A stretch of DNA of 64,000 nt from the NCBI GenBank assembly GCA_029747015.1, contig JAKOGI010000026.1:1286817-1350816 (forward strand), in the 5' to 3' direction. The position numbers and the translations under genes are program-made. The stretch is from Carnegiea gigantea. Lineage: Eukaryota; Streptophyta; Magnoliopsida; Caryophyllales; Cactaceae. A model generated the notes under the pieces. That model did no database searches. It saw only the letters and a program-made list of their open reading frames with translations, and was not told the DNA's origin. Below are positions 11,801 to 21,652 of the stretch, in pieces; within the stretch, counting starts at the first letter, position 1, and each line of letters starts with the position of its first letter.

Positions 11801-12143
11801 CTTCTTCTCCCAGTGGATGCTACGATGATCTTCAGCATGTCTTTATGCTCTTCATGGCCCAAAGACACCCTAACGTGGCATTATTCGAGCACTAGGGAGC
11901 TCATGGTCAGGACAGCTTATCGGTTCATTGTTCAACATAAAGATCAAACCTCTTCAAGCTCTGGCTCTAACTCGATGAAGAACTTTTAGAAAGGTATATG
12001 TTCCCTTCATATTCCCTCGAGGATGAAAACATTTGTTTGTCATGTATGTCTGGCCTCTCTACCATCTAAAGCTGCACTTGCCATAAAAATTCATGAAGCT
12101 GAAGCCCGTTGTGAGCTATGTGTTGTCCTTTTGAAACCTCTAT
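8885..12143 (+). pseudogene. LINE ORF2, 5' part: endonuclease and reverse transcriptase
   Basis: Starts at ATG 8885 with the endonuclease-like opening LLCLNCCGLNKP. The endonuclease (to about 9560) keeps GGDLNEIL and SDHLPILL but has Tyr where the catalytic Glu should follow FLS. The RT runs from about 10190 (SKAPGPDGFNPFFY) through KLDMAKAFDRVEWPF and GIKQGDPISPYLF, and its catalytic box reads SADN instead of F/YADD. A zf-RVT region begins at about 11792 and reaches CELC at 12110-12121, where the nested element interrupts it. Many stops and frame changes make it non-functional. Confidence 0.85.
12139..12143 (+). repeat. Target-site duplication TCTAT, left copy
   Basis: TCTAT immediately before the 5' LTR, repeated at 16460-16464 after the 3' LTR. 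Five bases is the normal length for LTR elements. Confidence 0.85.
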
Positions 12144-13558
12144 TGTTAGCTTTCTTGAAGCTCATAATATATTTACTAATATATTTTGATGAAAGACAAA
12201 AAAGGATTAATCAAGTGATCAATTTATCATATTATATTTGGACCTACCTTAGTGTTTCTATGTGACATGATTATAAATAGATATTGACATGATTGATTTT
12301 ATCTTTAAGATAGTTTATTATTCAAATTTGAATATGTAATCTTTATGACGTTATATTTGTTATTCAAATTTGTTTATGATTCTTACCAGGTTTGATAATG
12401 CTATATTATGAGATAGGATATCCCATTTGATTAGAGATATTCACTTGGTAAAATATTTGACTTTTCCTAACAAAATTATAAGTGCTTAATCATGGAAGGG
12501 ATTGGAATCAAGAGAATCTTTCTACAGCCCAAAAATAAGGTAGCTATTGGATAGAATTGCAAATCAACTAAAAATAGAGATATAGCCGTTGCATGCTGAA
12601 GATAGAAGATCTTCAAGGACCCTGAATTGAAGTTCACGGGCTTGAACTGAAGCTGAAATCCTGGAGACAATCTCAAATCAATCTAACAACTAGTTTTTGA
12701 GCGTTCGTCAAAGCTTTGCTATAAATATTGAAGCTAGCTCAAGGATGAATACAACAGAAGAGAGAAGCAACTAGAATCGGGACCAGAACCCAACCCATAT
12801 CTGTATTCCGAAGGAGACAACTAAGGCTAAACCTGCAGAAGTTGACGTTGAAGGCAAAGAGTAGGCATTTTTGATTAGGAAAGAGTCATGATTGTAGAAA
12901 ACTCGAAGTCAGCCTATTTTTTCTTTTCGGGTCCCAAGAGAAAAAGGAATGTTAGCGATTACTCAATCCCGGTCCAGCTAGTCTTGCACTTCACTTTCAG
13001 ACCGTAGACAATAGCGGGGCTCGAAAATTGATGTGTATTCGAATCATAGTGCTGTTGACGTCCCATGACGTTAGCTAGTTAAGGGTGAAACGGATGACAG
13101 AAAGAATAGCAGGACCACTCTTTCTTTCCAACAAAGAGAAAGACGGTTAGACACTCATTTACATATCTCTTACTTAAGCATCCGTTGGCATATATATATT
13201 GAGCTTCAATTTGCTTCAATTACATTTGATTTGTATTGTTTAAGTTGTAATTGAGAGGGATTATAGAGTTGAAAGGTCAACTCCATCAAGGACTTATTGA
13301 AGGGTTAACTTGTGGCTTGGAACTTAGAGTATGTATACTCTAGAGGTTTGTAATTCCTCCTAATAAAATTGGGTTAATCCTAAAATTAGGGAACTCTAGG
13401 CGGGAGCTAAGCATGGTTGAGGCTAACCTCATTAAAAAATACTTGTGCCTTGTCTACATTTATATTTTTGCATTTTTATTTTGATTAGTTAGAGACTTTG
13501 ATTATCACCCTATTCACCCCCCTCTAAGGTGATTTTAATTAGCCAAAATGGGCTAACA
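12144..13558 (+). repeat. 5' LTR, 1415 bp, carrying a 380-bp insert
   Basis: Begins TGTTAGCTTTCTTGAAG and ends GGGCTAACA. It matches the 3' LTR throughout except for 12771-13150, which the 3' LTR lacks. Without that insert its length would be about 1035 bp, equal to the 3' LTR. The two diverge by many substitutions, so the insertion is not recent. Confidence 0.85.
12771..13150. other. Foreign 380-bp insert in the 5' LTR, possibly organellar
   Basis: Present in the 5' LTR only. Left junction is after AGAGAAGCAA, right junction before ACACTCATTT; the 3' LTR reads straight across. It is visibly richer in G and C than its surroundings and has no long A/T runs. Its style (for example CTTTTCGGGTCCCAAGAG and GAATAGCAGGACCACTC) recalls plant mitochondrial DNA, but this is an impression and I cannot name a gene. 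No clear target duplication was seen. Confidence 0.6.
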
Positions 13559-13560
13559 AT

Positions 13561-13573
13561 TGGTATAAGAGCT
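13561..13573 (+). other. Primer-binding site, initiator tRNA-Met
   Basis: TGGTATAAGAGCT two bases after the 5' LTR, one mismatch to TGGTATCAGAGC over the first twelve bases. Confidence 0.8.
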
Positions 13574-13616
13574 GGTACTATTTTTTTGATACTTTACTGT
13601 CTAATAGTTCGATCCC

Positions 13617-14160
13617 ATGGCTAGTTATGATTTTGACTCTGATTGCCATCCGCTTTTTAAAGGTACTAATTATTTTTTGTGGTAGGAAAACAATCAAAAT
13701 TTATATCAAACACAAGGGTCTCGATCTTTGGGAGATCATGATCAAAGGTTTAGCGGTTATTGAGAAATCGGAAGATGAATATACTAAATATGATTACACG
13801 TGAATATCTAAAACTTTTAAAATTATAAATATTTTATATTGTGCTCTTACTGTTGATATTTATGAGTTTATCTCATATCGTGATAGTGCCAAGGAGATTT
13901 GGGAGACTCTTTATTATTTGTGTGGTACTAATCAAAATGTGTTGTTAAGAAATTTTGTGGCAGAGAATAAAATAAATATGGATGGAAATGTCAAGGAAGT
14001 GGAGGATCATCAACTACATGAAGAGCAAGAATATGAAAGTAGTGATTCAATTTAAGACGTCATACATAATGATGTCAAACATGCCCTAATTGATGAGTTT
14101 CTTGAAAATGGTGAGAAAAATAAAGATTCTTGTGATTCATCCATTCTCTAAAGTGGTAAG
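13617..14160 (+). pseudogene. Copia-type gag (UBN2-like) remnant
   Basis: After the primer site, a start MASYDFDSD-like segment is followed by fragments resembling the DUF4219/UBN2 gag of plant copia elements, such as a Trp-containing FKGTNYFLW segment and a KEIWETLYYL-like segment. Frames are broken by many stops. It is all that remains of coding capacity in this element. Confidence 0.5.
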
Positions 14161-15412
14161 TATGAGGTAAAATCCATGCTTGAATTTTCAAATAATATTT
14201 TATCTCCAAATTGTCATATTTTTGATGATTTAAATACCACACCAAATTTTCAACTTTGAAAAATTGTTAATTGTGGTATTAAATCAAGAAAATATATCAA
14301 GATTGAGGGGGGAAAAAATTTTACCTCATTAACAGGAAAAGAAAAATTTTACCTCATTAATTTTTCTTACTTCTAACAATTTTGAATCTAAGAAGAAAAA
14401 GTTATCAAGATTTGGTCGAATAACTTCACACGTGAAGAAATCCAAAAAGAATGCGCATGTTTGTGGAATGTTATTGATTCCTCATTTACCTACTAATAAT
14501 AAATTTTTAATAACATTTAATCCTCATCCAAATTCAAGCGAATAAGAAAAAATTGGAGCTTCGCAATGGCATATGGTAAGTTATAGTTTGCCAAAAATAA
14601 AAATAAGGTAAGTTCACTTGTTTTGTCATTATCCAGATTTTAAAGCCTTGAAACATAGTTCAAGGCCTTGAACTATAAGCAGAAATTGAAATTTTTGGTG
14701 TGACTGAATCAAGGGCTTGAATTTCTATTTCAACAACATGAATAGAAATCAAAATTTGAATTCTTACCAAATGAAAGGTGATGTTATCTTTACATGATTT
14801 ACTTCCTATTTGAGAAATTTTGATTTTCAAATTTTCAAATTTTAATTTGCTTAATTATCTTTAGAAGGTGAGCATGATTAATATTGCATCATATTCTACA
14901 CTATTTTGACATGGGATTGTTTTTATGCATAGGTGATATCTTGAATGTGATTTTTTTTGGGTCTTGCGTCCATAATTGTTGTGATCCCTAATATTTACTT
15001 ACATAATATTGTTTCTTTCTATAAGAGAAAAATTAACTTACTTGATTATCTATTATAAGCTTGATTGATTCCTGAGGGGGAGAATTGTTGTATTAATACT
15101 TTTATATATTGATCGCTTGCAATGCTCATAAGAATATCAAGTCAATGCATATATGTTGTGAGATATTATGTTAGTGTTTAACACCTTATATTTTTTGTGA
15201 GTGCCATAAACTGAGGGAGAGCATCTTTATATGTCATTGATTTATTAAGGAGGAGCTATAGGTGTTTGTCATAATTTTTCTGCTTCGATTTTTCTTTCTC
15301 CTCTTGTGCTACCTTTTTTATGAAATACAAAGAGGGGGAGAAGTATTTGAAAAGCTTTCAGGGTGTGTCATTCAAAATTATATTGATATGTTATTGGGTT
15401 TTGTCTTTCATC

Positions 15413-15426
15413 AAAAAGGGGGAGAT
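15413..15426 (+). other. Polypurine tract
   Basis: AAAAAGGGGGAGAT directly before the 3' LTR, the plus-strand primer of the LTR element. Confidence 0.75.
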
Positions 15427-16459
15427 TATTAGCTTTCTTGAAGCTTACAATGTGTTTATTAATATATTTTGATGAAAGCCAAAAAGAGATTAATCAATTG
15501 ATATATTTATCATATTATATTTGGACCTACCTTACTGTTTCTATGTGATATGACTATAAATAGATAGTGACGTGATTGATTTTGTCTTTAAGATAGTTTA
15601 TTATTCAAATTTGAATATGTGATATTTATGATATTATATTTGTGATTCAAATTTGATTATGATTCTTATCATGTTTGATAATGCTATATTATGAGATAGA
15701 ATCTCCTATTTGATTAGAGATATTCACGTGGTAAAATATTTGATTTTTTCTAATAAAATTGTAAGTGCTTAATCATGGAAGGAATTGCAATCAAGAGAAT
15801 CTTTCTATAGCCTAAAAATAGGGTAGCCGTTAGATAAAATTGCAAATTAGCAAAAAATAGATGTATAGCCGTTGCATGCTGAAAATAGAAGATCTTCAAT
15901 AACCTTGAACTGAAGTTCAAGGCCTTGAACTGAAGTTGAAATCTTAGAGACAATTTCAAGTCAGTTTAATAGCTAGTTTTTGAGGGTTTGTCAAAGCTTC
16001 ACTATAAATATTAAAGCTAGCTGAAGGTTGAATACAACAAAAGAGAGAAGCAAGCACTCATTGGCATATCTGTTACCCAAGCATTCGTTTGTATATGTAT
16101 ATTGAGTTTCAATTTGCTTCAATTACATTTGATTTGTATTGTTCAAGTTGTAATTGGGTGGGATTATAGAGTTGAAGAGTCAACTCTACCAAGGACTTGT
16201 TGAAGGGTCAACTTATGGCTTGGAACTTAGTACAGGTGTACTCTAGAGTTGTGTGATCCCTCCTAATAAAATTGGATTAATCCTAGAGTTAGAGAACTCT
16301 AGGCAGGGACTAAGCCTAGTTGAAGCTAACCTCGTTAAAAAATACTTGTGCCTTGTCTACATTTACATTTCTACATTTTTATTTTGATTATTTAGAGACT
16401 TTGATCATCACCATATTCACCCTCTCTAAGGTGATTTAATTAGCCAAATCAGGCCAACA
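15427..16459 (+). repeat. 3' LTR, 1033 bp
   Basis: Homologous to 12144-13558 minus the insert. It begins TATTAGCTTTCTTGAAG (first dinucleotide TA instead of TG) and ends CAGGCCAACA. It is followed by TCTAT, the right copy of the target duplication at 16460-16464. Confidence 0.85.
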
Positions 16460-16464
16460 TCTAT

Positions 16465-17170
16465 GCATGTGCTATTTGAGTGCCCACATGCTGTTGACAT
16501 CTGGTTGAACTCTTCCTTGGCAGACTTCTTGCAGAACCGCCACTTCAGGAGTGTCATGGACGCAGTAGACAAGATCAGACACATGGATAAAGCAAGGTTA
16601 GTGATTTTGTCACAATCTTATGGTCATGCTAGAACTCACGGAACGACTTCATTTTCCACAAGGCTACCTCAAACCCCTCTAAAGTCATCTCCAAAGCACT
16701 TGACTTTGTTAAGGAGTTCCAGGAAGTTACAGATCAATCATCCATCTGAAGCCTAGGGTATGTAAAAATCAATTTTGACGGCGGTAAGCTAGGAGATTGG
16801 GGACAAGGGTGGGGAGTTGTAGGCCAGGACTCAAATGGGAACATTCTCTTCTCGGCAGTTTACCAATATGAAGGCTTCCATGGCCCTGAACATGAGGAAG
16901 CTCTAGCTTGCACCTTCGCTCTGAGACAAGCATTGGAAAGGGGCCTCAAGAAGATCATTGTCGAAGGATACTACTGCAACATCATTTCTAGTCTACAGAA
17001 AAAATCATATCCAAACAAGATAACTGGCTTTGTTTTGAGGGATATATTAAGTCTGACTAGCAAATTTGATTCCGTAGTTTTCCGCATGTAAAGAGGCAGG
17101 GAAATAGAGTCGCTCACGCCGTTGCCCATCTCTAGCCATATTCCTCATCAAATCAGGTGTGGCTAGGAGA
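16465..17170 (+). pseudogene. LINE ORF2, 3' part: end of zf-RVT and RNase H
   Basis: Directly after the nested element the text MHVLFECPHAVDIW completes the zf-RVT domain begun before 12143. From about 16757 a plant-type RNase H follows (KINFDGG with the first acidic residue, then EALACTFALRQALERG and IVEGYYCN, where the family has an acidic residue after VEG). It decays in frame after about 17090. The continuity with the 5' part shows that the insertion removed nothing. Confidence 0.8.
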
Positions 17171-17250
17171 TGACCCATGTCTAATCTGGTCTTGAAAGAT
17201 CTTGTATCTATTTCTGATGATTAATGAAATCTACCCCTTCTCTATTAAAT

Positions 17251-17620
17251 AAAACGCCCCATCATTCGAAGCTTTTTGCTTATTTATTTTTTATAAGCTA
17301 TACTAAGAAAAATAGATCATAGTGTCCCCATTCCAACTTACTGCTCACTTGTTTTTTGAATGCATGATTATTAAGGATAAATGTGCATAAAATTCAGATT
17401 GCTAAGACATAGTTCTAAATGTTAGATTATTAAACTTTTAAGTTTCAAATTCACATTATCAAAATGTGAAAATCCAATATATAATTGCGGATTGTCCATA
17501 CTCGAAGTTTTAATTATTTTATGTTCATCTCACAAAATTATTATTTTTCTTTCTTTGATAGGGGTAAATTCATTGAACTGATTGAAAAATAGAGCGAAAA
17601 TTGGCATATTCATTCATTCA
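17251..17620. other. Intergenic, likely upstream region of the O-fucosyltransferase gene
   Basis: AT-rich sequence between the LINE end and the CT-rich leader of the next gene. No ORF and no convincing TATA box could be assigned. The following 17620-18414 stretch is rich in C and T (about 17720-17900), as is usual for plant 5' leaders, and probably holds the untranslated first part of the transcript. Confidence 0.4.
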
Positions 17621-18414
17621 TTGTGGAAAATGACACTTCTGAGGGGGCAGAGCGAGGGAGAGTTCACTCTTTTCCACACCTGAATGTCGGCTCCGAAATT
17701 CACTGCGTCTCAACTCTCAAATCTCTCAATCTCAAATCAGAAACAAAATTGAGGGAGTACGCCACGCTCTCCCTCTTTTTTCTCCACCGCATATCCTTTC
17801 ACAAACTCCATAACCTTTCTTCAATCACCTTTCTCTTTCCTTCCTCCAAATCATTCACATTTTGTTTTTCTGTTTTTCCTCTCTTGTATCTTCCCCAACC
17901 CTTGTCGCATTCTTTGCCTGCCGGAAAATCTGACCTTTTTGCTGTATCCCCGTCCCCCTCAATCGGAATTTGTCTGCAATCTGGGATAAGATTTACGTCA
18001 AGCCAATTTTCGAGTTCTAGGGTTCCAAGATCCTTGGTTTTGTTGGGTTTCTTTTGGTTCTTCGAGTAATGTAGGCAAAATTCTTTGTTGGGTCGCTTTT
18101 ATTTGGCTACTATTTCGTGATAGTCATTCTGGGCATTGAAATTCAAGATATCCTCTTTCTGGGTAAGCTTTGGATTTTGATATTATTTCGGGGGATCTTT
18201 GTTGTGCTTCACTCCCGATTATAAGCTGCATTGGTAATTGGGTATTATTCAATATTCACCGCAACGGATCTTAGAGATTCACAGGGGAACTGTTTCCAAT
18301 TATATGCTGCATTCGTTGATAGGCAAAGGAATAATAACAATACTACATTGTGGGATGAAAGTTTGTGGGTGGTATGTGTACGGTAGAGAAGAGTGAGGTA
18401 AGAAATAGGAGAAA

Positions 18415-21400
18415 ATGGGAATGGGGATGAAGATTGTAGTGAGTGATAAGGGAAAGGAGAAGGGGAAATCAAAGGGCTCAATTGTTTCAAATGTTGGGTC
18501 ATCTTCATCTTCGAGGGCGAAGATGAAGCTGTGGATGGTAAGGGCAACAACTTCGGTTTTGCTATGGACTTGTTTTGTGCAATTGACCACTTTAGGGGAT
18601 GTTTGGGGCCCTAGAGTTTTGAAGGGTTGGCCCTCTTGTTTCTCTCAGGAATCACCCATGGATCTCAAGTTGCCCTCAGCTGTTTCTGTGCCGGCTCGTG
18701 TTCTTCCGCCCAAGAGTGAGTTCGTTCTCTCTATATTGGTTGAAAGAATTTGTGGGCAATTGATACATGATGATCTTTGTATCAACCTTGTGATTGATCA
18801 TCTTTGTTATGATTATTGCTGGTGTTTGTAGGATTTGGATTGTGTTTTTAGCTTGGTGCATTCATGGAGATATATTTATGAGTTCTTCCACCCACAAGAA
18901 TTGTAGTTAGTGCAAATTGTTGAACTGAATCTTTTCTGTATTTCTGTTTGCTTGGTTTGACATAATTCTGCATTGAAGTAATGTTACAATGTCGTTATTG
19001 ATGGCTTGGTGCTTGGCTGTTTTATTGGTTGGTTGGTTGGTTTGTTTGTTATAGATTTTGATGGTCAAATCAAATTCGAACGGGAAGTATGGAACTATTT
19101 TGCTGACTATGTGTCCCTGGATTGCTGTCTTTCCTTTTATGTTTAATTGCTTTGAGAAATGTGTTGTCTGTGTTATAATGTCTTTCCTTTGACGTTCTTG
19201 TGTGTTTATTATGTGTGGCCTCTGCTGTCCTGGGCCCTCAGTTTAGCCAAATTCCCCATCCCACTCCACTTTCTTTCACTGAGGTAATCTAAGTTCTATG
19301 TTGTTGGCAGGGGTTTATAAGAACAATGGTTACCTAGTGGTTTCATGCAACGGAGGACTTAATCAAATGCGTTCAGCAGTGAGTGTTATAGCTGTTCTGA
19401 GTTATTGTTATAGTTCCTTTTGAACATGAATCACCGAACTCAGCCTATTTATTCCTACTTGTTGCAGATATGTGATATGGTTGCTATTGCAAGATACCTT
19501 AACGTCACTCTTATAGTACCTGAGCTTGATAAGACATCTTTCTGGGCCGATCCTAGGCATGTCATTGTCTTATTTTCTTGTATGCTATGTAGTCTCTGGA
19601 AAATTGTTCCACTTTTTCTTGGGATTGACTGTTTTAGTCTCTGTAGTGTGCGAATCACCTAATTGAACTTTGTTTCGTACGACAGTGAATTTCAGGACAT
19701 ATTTGATGTGGATCATTTTATCACATCCTTGAGAGATGAAGTGAGGATCCTTAAGGAGCTACCCCCTAGACTCAAGAAAAGAGTGGAGCTAGGACGAGTC
19801 TATACTATGGCCCCTGTTAGTTGGTCTGATATATCATACTACCGTAATCAGGTTAGACTTGATCTTCCAACTTGGTGGCATGATGGTTTTTGCAGACTGT
19901 TGCTTGTACAATGCTTCAATGTTTATGTCGCTTTTGTGTGGTGAATACAGATACTACCTTTGATACAGAAGTATAAGGTTTTGCATTTGAACAGAACGGA
20001 TGCTCGGCTTGCCAATAATGGTCAACCGTCAGAAATTCAAAAGCTTAGATGTCGAGTGAACTTCAGTGCTTTGAGATTTACTACACAGATTGAGGAGCTG
20101 GGAAGAAGGGTTGTCAAACTGTTGCGACAAAAAGGTCCCTTCCTGGTCCTTCATCTGAGATACGAAATGGACATGTTGGCATTTTCTGGGTGTACACAGG
20201 GCTGCAACAGTGAGGAAGTGGAGGAATTGACCAGAATGAGGTATGCTTATCCATGGTGGAAGGAAAAGATCATAAATTCTGACCTGAAAAGGAAAGACGG
20301 TCTCTGCCCATTAACGCCGGAGGAGACAGCTTTGGCACTTAGGGCTTTGGACATTGATCCAAATTTTCAGATATACATTGCAGCTGGTGAAATATACGGT
20401 GGAGAGAGGAGAATGGCGAGTGTTGCGGAGGCTTATCCAAAGCTGGTGAGTTTATGGTGGCTAGCTTAATCTCTCATTCATTTTTGGCATATGGTTGTGG
20501 ATTTGTTTCAAAGCCCTTCATGCTATTTCTTATTCGTCACAACAGGTGAGGAAGGAGACATTATTGAATCCGGAAGATTTAAGGTTCTTCCAAAATCACT
20601 CCTCCCAGATGGCTGCATTGGATTACCTTGTTTCACTCGAGAGTGATATCTTCATTCCTACTTATGATGGAAATATGGCCAAAGTTGTCGAGGGACATCG
20701 CAGGTATACTCCGTGAAATTAAATTAAGATAAAGTTGATTGTGTACTGCATAATGTATTTTCTTTACATGGTTTTAGAATGATCATGGTGTGAGAACTTT
20801 GACTCAATCAATTCAACACCTCAGAGTCCCGCATAGGCAGTGTTTAAGGTGATTAGGGTTACATGTGCACAGCTTTATCCTTGTATATTGACTTACAATT
20901 TTCTTAAACCCAAGAAATGACTGTTATATGATGGTTTCTGGGGCCCTCCTAGGCCGTGGGTATACTTTCTACCCTATGCAAATCTCTCCTTTGCCCAGTG
21001 GTGGTTATACTTGTGGCCATTGTTCTTCGTGTTGCAAAGTGTCTTTGAATGTTTTGATATCTGTACAAATCCAAGACCATACCTAGAGTATTGCCTAGGT
21101 GGGGTATCGGGAGTGTCACATGTGGCGACTTTTATCTTGACTGTTGAGAGACTGTTTCCCTTGGACTCGAGATTAAGAATCAATGATTGCCTTCTATTTC
21201 ATAGAAGTGGAGGACAATTTAAATTTACAAGGCATTTTGCTTCAGTGCACTATCATCCAAGACGGAAAAATTTCCTAAAAGAATATTTCCTGTTATTAGA
21301 AAAGTGGGAATATAGCTTTTCATTTGTACATCACAATAAATGATGCTATTATCCGTTTGACCAATCCATGCAATCATCTGAACTGTAAGGATCTTGCTGG

Positions 21401-21652
21401 CATTTCAGATACCTTGGATACAAGAAAACTATATTATTGGACAGGAGGCTTTTGGTTGACTTGATAGACAGATATACTGCTGGGTCAATGGGTTGGGATG
21501 AGTTCTCAACTGCCGTAAAGCTTGCTCATGCACATCGTCTAGGACAAGCAACCAGGAGAGTCGTGATCCCTGACAGACCGAAAGAAGAGGACTATTTCTA
21601 TTCCAATCCCCAAGAGTGTCTCCAACTAGATGAACCATTAAATGGCATTTGA
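18415..21652 (+). CDS. O-fucosyltransferase-like protein (plant GT106/DUF246 family)
   Basis: Seven coding exons join in frame to 506 residues: 18415-18715, 19311-19378, 19468-19556, 19686-19851, 19951-20445, 20546-20703, 21409-21652. The family (PF10250) comprises Golgi type II membrane proteins that transfer fucose or related sugars in protein or cell-wall glycan assembly; the acceptor is not known from sequence. Seen here: a basic N-terminus, one membrane segment at about residues 41-61 ([19 protein letters not shown]), GGLNQMR at 115-121, [11 protein letters not shown] from residue 276 with the Arg expected to contact the sugar nucleotide, the segment [12 protein letters not shown] near 391, and the conserved C-terminal KEEDYFY. 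ATG 18415 is chosen because it gives the basic tail and membrane anchor normal for the family. No stop or frameshift occurs, so the gene looks functional. Intron 3 begins with GC. Confidence 0.93.
19557..19685 (+). other. GC-AG intron 3 of the O-fucosyltransferase gene
   Basis: Exon 3 must end CCT AG at 19556 and exon 4 start TGAATTTCAG at 19686 to restore the family-conserved ADPSEFQDIF. The intron therefore opens with GCATGT, not GT. Using the next GT (19561) would add GCAT and read AGG CAT TGA, a stop. All other introns of the gene have GT-AG ends. Confidence 0.8.

Larger units (their letters stand above)
12144..16459 (+). mobile_element. Non-autonomous LTR retrotransposon with gag remnant only
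   Basis: Flanked by two related long repeats and by the 5-bp target duplication TCTAT (12139-12143 and 16460-16464). Primer site and polypurine tract are present. The 1.87-kb interior holds a decayed gag-like stretch and no protease, integrase or reverse transcriptase that I can detect. This is the layout described for TR-GAG elements, which depend on enzymes from other copies. It sits inside the zf-RVT part of the LINE. Confidence 0.85.
7640..17250 (+). mobile_element. Decayed L1-type LINE, split by a nested LTR element
   Basis: A non-LTR retrotransposon with a 5' untranslated part, ORF1 (DUF4283 and CCHC), and ORF2 (endonuclease, reverse transcriptase, zf-RVT, RNase H). It is interrupted at 12144-16459 by an LTR element. 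The reading resumes exactly after the insertion (zf-RVT motif before 12143, its continuation after 16465). Plant L1 elements with a C-terminal RNase H of this kind are common. No polyA tail or target duplication could be recognised, so both outer ends are approximate. Confidence 0.85.

Noticed and set aside
17623..18069. 148-codon open frame before the O-fucosyltransferase gene
   Set aside because: It lies in the CT-rich leader, has low-complexity Ser/Phe/Leu composition and no similarity; the family start is at 18415.
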